Shown here: positions 50,223 through 54,813 of the stretch, in pieces
How positions within the stretch are numbered: position 1 is the stretch's first letter
Layout: every line of letters begins with the position of its first letter
NCBI RefSeq assembly: GCF_900115635.1
Contig: NZ_FOXE01000022.1
Span: forward strand, 1-54,813
Direction of reading: 5' to 3'
DNA length: 54,813 bases
Source of the DNA: Oscillibacter sp. PC13
GTDB taxonomy: Bacteria > Bacillota > Clostridia > Oscillospirales > Oscillospiraceae
The notes under the pieces: generated by a model
What the model was told of the DNA's origin: nothing
Seen by the model: only the letters and a program-made list of their open reading frames with translations
Database searches by the model: none
Position numbers and translations under genes: made by a program

Positions 50223-50231
50223 TGCTATAAT
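50223..50231 (+). promoter_or_regulatory. Extended -10 promoter of the proline operon
   Basis: TGCTATAAT is an extended -10 element. TTGACA occurs upstream at 50212-50217 but only eight bases away, too close to act as the -35. Start near 50238. Confidence 0.6.
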
Positions 50232-50262
50232 GACTGCAAATTTTCTTCAGGAGGACATATAT

Positions 50263-51063
50263 GTGGAACAGGCAAAGCGGCGCATTGTAGTAAAGGTGGG
50301 CACCTCCACCCTCACCCACGACTCCGGAACCGTCGACCTGCGGAGTATGGAGCACCTGGTTCGGACGTTGTCGGATCTCCACGGAATAGGGCACGATATT
50401 ATTTTAGTGACCTCCGCCGCAATTGCCGTCGGCACCGCCAAGCTAAGACTGCCGGAACGGCCGACAGAGCTCCGAATGAAGCAAGCTGCCGCCGCAGTGG
50501 GCCAGTGCCGGATCATGCACATCTACGACAAGCTGTTTTCTGAGTATAACCGCTCCGTCGCCCAGATTCTGCTGACCGGAGAAGATGTGGACAGCCCAGA
50601 ACGGGCTGAGCATCTGATGGGCACCTTCTCCGCGCTTTTGGAGATGCGGGTCATCCCGGTGGTCAACGAAAACGACTCCGTCTCCTCCGCCGAGATCGAA
50701 ACCGGCCGTCACAAGGTGCTGGGCGACAACGACACCCTGTCCGCCATTGTGGCAAAGCTCTGTCACGCCGATCTTTTGATTCTGCTCAGCGACATTGACG
50801 GACTATATGATGCGGATCCTCATGCACATCCAGACGCCACCTTGATTCATCGGGTGGAATCCCTAACGCCGGAGATTCTGGAGATGGCTGGCGGAGCTGG
50901 CAGCTGGCGGGGTACCGGCGGCATGTCCACCAAGCTCTCCGCCGCCAAAATCGCCATGGAGAGCGGCTGTGACATGGTGATCACCAACGGCACCAGGATG
51001 GAAGATCTGTACGGGATTGTAGCAGGGCAGGATATCGGGACACGGTTCCTTGCCTCGAAGTGA
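50263..51063 (+). CDS. proB: Glutamate 5-kinase
   Basis: A 266-residue amino-acid kinase, first step of proline synthesis. KVGTSTLTHD (9-18), VVNENDSVSS and LGDNDTLSAIVA are typical; there is no C-terminal PUA domain, as in many Firmicutes. GTG at 50263, eight bases after AGGAGG, is the start; the ATG two bases before it is out of frame and would yield a short peptide. The length then agrees with the family. It forms an operon with proA and proC. Confidence 0.95.
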   Translation: MEQAKRRIVVKVGTSTLTHDSGTVDLRSMEHLVRTLSDLHGIGHDIILVTSAAIAVGTAKLRLPERPTELRMKQAAAAVGQCRIMHIYDKLFSEYNRSVAQILLTGEDVDSPERAEHLMGTFSALLEMRVIPVVNENDSVSSAEIETGRHKVLGDNDTLSAIVAKLCHADLLILLSDIDGLYDADPHAHPDATLIHRVESLTPEILEMAGGAGSWRGTGGMSTKLSAAKIAMESGCDMVITNGTRMEDLYGIVAGQDIGTRFLASK

Positions 51064-51076
51064 AGGAGGACATTCT

Positions 51077-52324
51077 ATGACAGCTTTACAGCAGCAGGGT
51101 ACGGCAGCCAAAGCTGCCGCCTATGTGTTGGCCACCGCCGGCACAGCCAGAAAAAATGCGGCGCTGGTCGCTATCGCCGATGTTCTGACCGCCCGTCAGC
51201 AGGAGTGGCTGGCCGCCAACGCTGCGGACGTTGCGGCTGCAAAAGAGGCAGGCATGCGGCCCGCCATGCTGGATCGTCTCACGCTGACCCCGGAGCGGGT
51301 GGCGGGTATTGTGGATGGCGTACGGCAGGTAATGGCCCTGCCCGATCCCATTGGAAAGGTGGACCGGATGGAGACCCGGCCAAACGGCTTAATCATCGGC
51401 CGGCGGCGAGTGCCGCTGGGCGTCATTGCCATCATTTTTGAGGCCCGTCCTAACGTTACCGTGGATGCAGCGGCCCTGTGCCTGAAGTCCGGCAATGTCT
51501 GTATTCTGCGGGGCGGCAAGGAAGCCATCCGTTCCAACTGCTGCGTGACGGATTTGATGCGGCAGGCATTGGAGCAGGCCGGGCTGCCCGCGGACTGTAT
51601 CTCTCTGGTGCAGGACACCAGCCATGAAACGGCCAATGAACTGATGCATCTGGATGGATATGTGGATGTACTGATTCCCCGGGGTGGCGCAGGGCTCATC
51701 CGGGCAGTGGCCAAGGAAGCCAGTGTCCCGGTCATCCGCACCGGCGAGGGCGTATGCCACGTATACATTGACAACGAGGCGGATCTGGATATGGGCGCCG
51801 GTATTTTGTACAACGCCAAATGCTCCCGGCCCTCCGTCTGCAACGCAGCGGAGTGCGTTTTAATCCAGAAGGATGTGGCGGAGGCATTCCTTGCCAAGGC
51901 CGTACCGCTGCTGGACAAACACCAGGTAGAGCTACGATGCGACGAAAACGCCCTGTCCATCCTTGGAAGCCGCGGCATTCCGGCGGCGGAGAGCGACTGG
52001 GATGCAGAGTACGATGACTATATCCTGGCCGTGCGGACCGTGGCGGACATGGAGGAAGCGATTCGCTTCATCAATGCCCACGGCACCGGCCACTCGGAAT
52101 CCATTATTACAAAAAACTATTTTAAGGCCCAGCAATTCTTGGATCGGGTGGATGCCGCGGCGGTATATGTCAACGCCTCCACCCGCTTTACCGACGGCGG
52201 AGAATTCGGTCTGGGCGCAGAAATCGGCATCTCCACGCAGAAGATGCACGCCCGCGGGCCCATGGGGCTGGAGGAACTGACCAGCTGCAAATACGTCATC
52301 TACGGCGAAGGACAAGTGCGCTGA
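51077..52324 (+). CDS. proA: Gamma-glutamyl phosphate reductase
   Basis: A 415-residue NADPH-dependent enzyme, second step of proline synthesis. The catalytic cysteine lies in NAKCSRPSVCNAAECVLI (about 252-269); RRVPLGVIAIIFEARPNVTVDAAALCLKSGN near 110-140 is the cofactor-binding part, and NASTRFTDGGEFGLGAEIGIST closes the site. AGGAGG precedes the ATG. It follows proB by 13 bases. Confidence 0.97.
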   Translation: MTALQQQGTAAKAAAYVLATAGTARKNAALVAIADVLTARQQEWLAANAADVAAAKEAGMRPAMLDRLTLTPERVAGIVDGVRQVMALPDPIGKVDRMETRPNGLIIGRRRVPLGVIAIIFEARPNVTVDAAALCLKSGNVCILRGGKEAIRSNCCVTDLMRQALEQAGLPADCISLVQDTSHETANELMHLDGYVDVLIPRGGAGLIRAVAKEASVPVIRTGEGVCHVYIDNEADLDMGAGILYNAKCSRPSVCNAAECVLIQKDVAEAFLAKAVPLLDKHQVELRCDENALSILGSRGIPAAESDWDAEYDDYILAVRTVADMEEAIRFINAHGTGHSESIITKNYFKAQQFLDRVDAAAVYVNASTRFTDGGEFGLGAEIGISTQKMHARGPMGLEELTSCKYVIYGEGQVR

Positions 52325-52344
52325 ACGAAGGAGGGCTGACCACA

Positions 52345-52671
52345 ATGGTATGGCAGGCGGCTGCAATCGGTATCATCACGGTTTTGCTGTTTTTTCTGAT
52401 GCTGACCCGGAAGGCCGGACATGTAAAACTGCTGCTGGGGCTGCTGACAGGAACCTGTGCTTTGGCAACCATGGCGCTGTATCTTTGGATACTGCATCAA
52501 AACGGAGGTGCCGACAAGGGGAGAGAACTGCTTCAGCTGTATCTCCCCTGCGGCCTTTGTCTGCTTCTGGCTGCCTGGGGCTGGATTGCGGCAGCACTCA
52601 GCCAGCGAAAGCTGCGTTTCAATAAGGCGGCCAAGCTGGCCCGCCAGAAAAGGGCCCAGGATCCGCAGTGA
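52345..52671 (+). CDS. Small membrane protein in the pro operon
   Basis: A 108-residue protein with three hydrophobic segments (about 4-20, 28-50, 65-85) and a basic tail (LSQRKLRFNKAAKLARQKRA). AAGGAGGG stands ten bases before the ATG. It lies between proA and proC on the same strand with short gaps, so it is cotranscribed. Family not recognised. Confidence 0.7.
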   Translation: MVWQAAAIGIITVLLFFLMLTRKAGHVKLLLGLLTGTCALATMALYLWILHQNGGADKGRELLQLYLPCGLCLLLAAWGWIAAALSQRKLRFNKAAKLARQKRAQDPQ

Positions 52672-52710
52672 CGCTTTATCGGAAACTCTGAAAGAAAGAA
52701 CGTGATCAAC

Positions 52711-53514
52711 ATGGCGACTTTTGGTTTTATCGGCACCGGCAACATGGGCGGCGCACTGGCGCGGGCGGTGTGCACACGGATTCCCGCCGACCAGGTATTT
52801 GTGGCCAACCGCACAGCGGAGAAAGCAAGGCTCCTGGCTGAAGAGCTGGGCTGCTTTCCATCAGACAGCACCGCCATTGCAGCGAATGCCGATTTCATCT
52901 TTTTGGGCGTTAAGCCTCAGATGATGACGGATCTGCTGGCAGAGATCGGCCCGGTTCTGGCCAAGCGGCAAAGCCGCTTCATTTTGGTAACCATGGCTTC
53001 CGGCCTTACCATTACAAGTATTCAGGCGATGGCGGGCGGGGCGTATCCCGTGATCCGCATCATGCCGAACACCCCCGCCTCCATTGGAGAGGGGATGATT
53101 CTTTATGTCTGCGGCGACGGCGTAGCAAAGACGGAGGAAACCGTCTTTCTAGATGCCATGACAGGTGCGGGCCGCCTGAGTGCCCTGCCAGAGAATTTAA
53201 TTGACGCCGGTTCCGCGGTGTCCGGCTGCGGCCCGGCCTATGTGGATCTCTTTCTTGAAGCGCTGGCAGACGGCGGTGTAGCCTGCGGTCTGCCCCGGGC
53301 AACGGCAATGGAGCTGGCCGCCCAAATGGTGGTTGGCTCTGCCCGGCTGGCGCTGGAAAGCGGGCAGCACCCCGGTGCATTGAAGGACGCCGTCTGCTCC
53401 CCCGGCGGCACCACCATTCAAGGGGTTCGTGCGTTGGAAAAGGCCGGTTTCCGCGGCGCTGTAATGGAAGCTGTGATCGCTGCCTACGAAAAAACCGTTG
53501 GCGCCGGAACATAA
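52711..53514 (+). CDS. proC: Pyrroline-5-carboxylate reductase
   Basis: A 267-residue reductase for the last step of proline synthesis. N-terminal Rossmann loop GFIGTGNMGGALARAV (4-19), middle SGCGPAYVDLFLEALADG and the end CSPGGTTIQGVRALEKAGFRGAVMEAV are all typical. The ATG at 52711 gives the standard start; a GTG three codons before it is an alternative because no strong ribosome site is visible for either. Confidence 0.95.
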   Translation: MATFGFIGTGNMGGALARAVCTRIPADQVFVANRTAEKARLLAEELGCFPSDSTAIAANADFIFLGVKPQMMTDLLAEIGPVLAKRQSRFILVTMASGLTITSIQAMAGGAYPVIRIMPNTPASIGEGMILYVCGDGVAKTEETVFLDAMTGAGRLSALPENLIDAGSAVSGCGPAYVDLFLEALADGGVACGLPRATAMELAAQMVVGSARLALESGQHPGALKDAVCSPGGTTIQGVRALEKAGFRGAVMEAVIAAYEKTVGAGT

Positions 53515-53530
53515 AAGGAGCTGTTGCTTG

Positions 53531-54016
53531 ATGGCAAAACGGGTCCACATCGCTCTCAAAGTTCTGCTGGCGGTTCTGCTGACTGTGGCCGCAGCCTGGG
53601 TAATCCTGATAGCTTTGCTGGCTGGAGTCTTTGATCACCACGTCTCCCGGGAACTGACATCCTATTACACGGACGCCGAGCTCTCCGGCGTCGAGTATTT
53701 TGTGGCGCGGGGCGATGAGAAACCTGTTGCCTCAGCCCTGCCGCCGGAGCAACTTTCCTCTCTTGCGGATACATTGGATGAGCTGCCGCTGATCCGGCGG
53801 TATGTTCACCGGGATTATAACTGGGGTGGCCGCTTCGGGCTCCGATTTTTCTATGCGGACGGAACTTCCATGACCTATGACGGCACCGCCGCCAACTTTT
53901 ACCGCGATGATGGAACGGAAGCAAGGCACCGTTTTCTCTCTGTGGACGGCGGTGGTTACTGGGCTGCTGTGCAGCCATATTTCCCCGACAGCGACATGTG
54001 CGGCAACATCGAATGA
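53531..54016 (+). CDS. Membrane-anchored hypothetical protein
   Basis: A 161-residue protein: basic N-terminus, one transmembrane helix or uncleaved signal (about 8-31, LKVLLAVLLTVAAAWVILIALLAGV), then an outside domain of about 125 residues with YFVARGDEKPVASALP and FFYADGTSMTYDGT. No family recognised. AAAGGAG precedes the ATG and it starts 16 bases after proC, so it probably shares the operon, which ends at the following strong terminator. Confidence 0.7.
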   Translation: MAKRVHIALKVLLAVLLTVAAAWVILIALLAGVFDHHVSRELTSYYTDAELSGVEYFVARGDEKPVASALPPEQLSSLADTLDELPLIRRYVHRDYNWGGRFGLRFFYADGTSMTYDGTAANFYRDDGTEARHRFLSVDGGGYWAAVQPYFPDSDMCGNIE

Positions 54017-54024
54017 ACCGTATG

Positions 54025-54068
54025 ACAAGGACCTGGCCGAACAATTCGGCCAGGTCCTTGTTTTTGTT
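54025..54068 (+). terminator. Terminator of the proline operon
   Basis: A 14-bp perfect stem (AAGGACCTGGCCGA with complement, 54027-54060 region) followed by TTTTTGTTTG. Textbook rho-independent. Confidence 0.93.
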
Positions 54069-54135
54069 TGTACATAGAAAACCACCAGCAGTGCTGGTGG
54101 TTCCAAAAAGCTTTAGCTATGCACAGAAAAAAGTA

Positions 54136-54193
54136 TCCTCCTTTGGTAGGATGAAGATGGTCTGCCAACCGTCAACAAGAAACCAAAGGAGGA
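54136..54193 (+). promoter_or_regulatory. mRNA hairpin hiding the tnpA ribosome site
   Basis: Bases 54136-54147 (TCCTCCTTTGGT) are a perfect 12-base complement of 54182-54193 (ACCAAAGGAGGA), which contains the Shine-Dalgarno sequence of tnpA. In the transcript this would block ribosome entry, as known for IS200. Confidence 0.8.
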
Positions 54194-54204
54194 ATCAAGT
54201 CCAG

Positions 54205-54681
54205 ATGAAACTTGATGTAAGTAGTTTAGCACACACGAAGTGGGAATGTAAGTATCATATTGTATTTGCCCCAAAATATCGGCGGCAGGTCATCTATGGA
54301 AAGATCAAACAGGATATAGGAATGATGTTGCGAAAACTCTGCGAGTACAAAGGAGTAGAAATTATAGAAGCGGAGGCGTGTAAAGACCACATCCATATGC
54401 TGGTGAGTATCCCACCTAAGTATAGCGTGTCGCAAATCATGGGGTACTTAAAGGGAAAGAGCAGCTTGATGATATACGAAAAATATGCCAACATGAAGTA
54501 CAAGTACGGGAATTGGCACTTTTGGTGTAGAGGGTACTATGTGAGTACGGTTGGCCGAAACAAGAAGGCAATCGAGCAGTATATCAGGAATCAGCTGCAA
54601 GAGGATTATACGGATGACCAGATGAGCATCCAGGAGTATATTGACCCGTTTACGGGTAAGCCAGTAAAAGAAGGCAAATAA
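54205..54681 (+). CDS. tnpA: IS200-type TnpA transposase
   Basis: A 158-residue Y1 HUH single-strand transposase. The HUH metal site is DHIHMLVSI (about 62-70) and the catalytic tyrosine is in AIEQYIRNQ (about 130-138). KWECKYHIVFAPKYRRQVIYG is the usual N-terminus. The start ATG is 11 bases after AGGAGG, a longer gap than normal, and this site can be masked by an upstream hairpin. The protein looks complete and probably active. Confidence 0.93.
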   Translation: MKLDVSSLAHTKWECKYHIVFAPKYRRQVIYGKIKQDIGMMLRKLCEYKGVEIIEAEACKDHIHMLVSIPPKYSVSQIMGYLKGKSSLMIYEKYANMKYKYGNWHFWCRGYYVSTVGRNKKAIEQYIRNQLQEDYTDDQMSIQEYIDPFTGKPVKEGK

Positions 54682-54813
54682 AATCAAGCCCCTTTAGGGG
54701 CAGCCTGGAAAAGTCGTGCGGTTGGCAGACTTTTCGATGAGCCTATAGGCTCTGCCCAGGGCATGCCCCAAGGGGGCTTGTGCAAACCACCGGCACGGCC
54801 GGTGGTTTTGATT

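Larger units (their letters stand above)
54076..54813 (+). mobile_element. IS200-type insertion sequence
   Basis: A single-gene IS200/IS605-family element. It has no terminal inverted repeats; instead a subterminal palindrome lies at each end: left 54080-54102 (AACCACCAGCA...) and right 54785-54807 (AACCACCGGC...), both on the same sequence theme, as expected for single-strand transposition by TnpA. No TnpB is within the window. The right end falls at the window edge, so the exact limit is not seen. Confidence 0.85.

Noticed and set aside
50207..50231. TTGACA followed by TATAAT before proB as a normal sigma-A promoter
   Set aside because: The boxes are only eight bases apart; the extended -10 alone is the better explanation.

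Overview
The window looks like chromosome from a spore-forming, anaerobic gut Firmicute, most likely of the Oscillospirales (Flavonifractor/Oscillibacter/Intestinimonas-like). The reasons are two T-box-controlled aminoacyl-tRNA synthetases, dipicolinate synthase genes (dpaAB), a CD1247-type protein beside efp, an smc-ftsY-rph-rdgB-yhbY-nadD/yqeK-rsfS chain, a lysine-fermentation-type hotdog ammonia-lyase, and GC-rich coding DNA with AGGAGG-type ribosome sites. The genus is inferred, not shown.

Layout: 1-230 holds tandem promoters and a leader reading left out of the window, probably of an rRNA operon. 446-5850 carries a radical SAM enzyme, DegV, a TetR regulator, dpaAB behind a good sigma-K-type promoter, and a YjjG-like HAD phosphatase. 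5906-10520 has an anchored hypothetical protein, an ABC-F ATPase and tyrS with a tyrosine T-box. 10348-17881 is one minus-strand transcription unit: an OLE-type large noncoding RNA, its membrane partner OapA, then dxs, tlyA, nadK, argR, recN and a small membrane ORF that runs into the tyrS leader. The OLE RNA is the most striking element of the window: about 650 nt with complementary ends, lying between its own promoter and oapA. A decayed tyrosine integrase and about 0.9 kb of nearly empty DNA lie just upstream of it (17963-19260).

19312-31430 carries tRNA-Gln(CTG), a 16-repeat Sel1 protein, a TtcA-like thiolase, cardiolipin synthase, divergent pncB/coaW (NAD and CoA precursor entry), efp plus a CD1247-type protein, a LysR regulator divergent from a Kal-like gene, a YqeG phosphatase and a GH18-like protein. 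31439-36976 has rpsU, leuS with a leucine T-box, a YczE-like membrane protein and a LysR gene separated by a large inverted repeat.

37086-47598 is a long minus-strand housekeeping operon starting at a strong promoter before smc and ending with rsfS at a strong terminator: smc, two tandem zinc-ribbon membrane proteins, ftsY, two small proteins, rph, rdgB, yhbY, a nadD-yqeK fusion, an LCP cell-wall ligase and rsfS. 47697-49440 is a small selenium/sulfur module (DUF3343, YedE, TusA-like). A TepA-like protease is divergent from a proline operon proB-proA-(membrane protein)-proC-(anchored protein). The right edge is an IS200-type element whose tnpA ribosome site can be locked in a 12-bp mRNA hairpin.

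All calls come from reading the sequence and recalled family knowledge; no database search was run.
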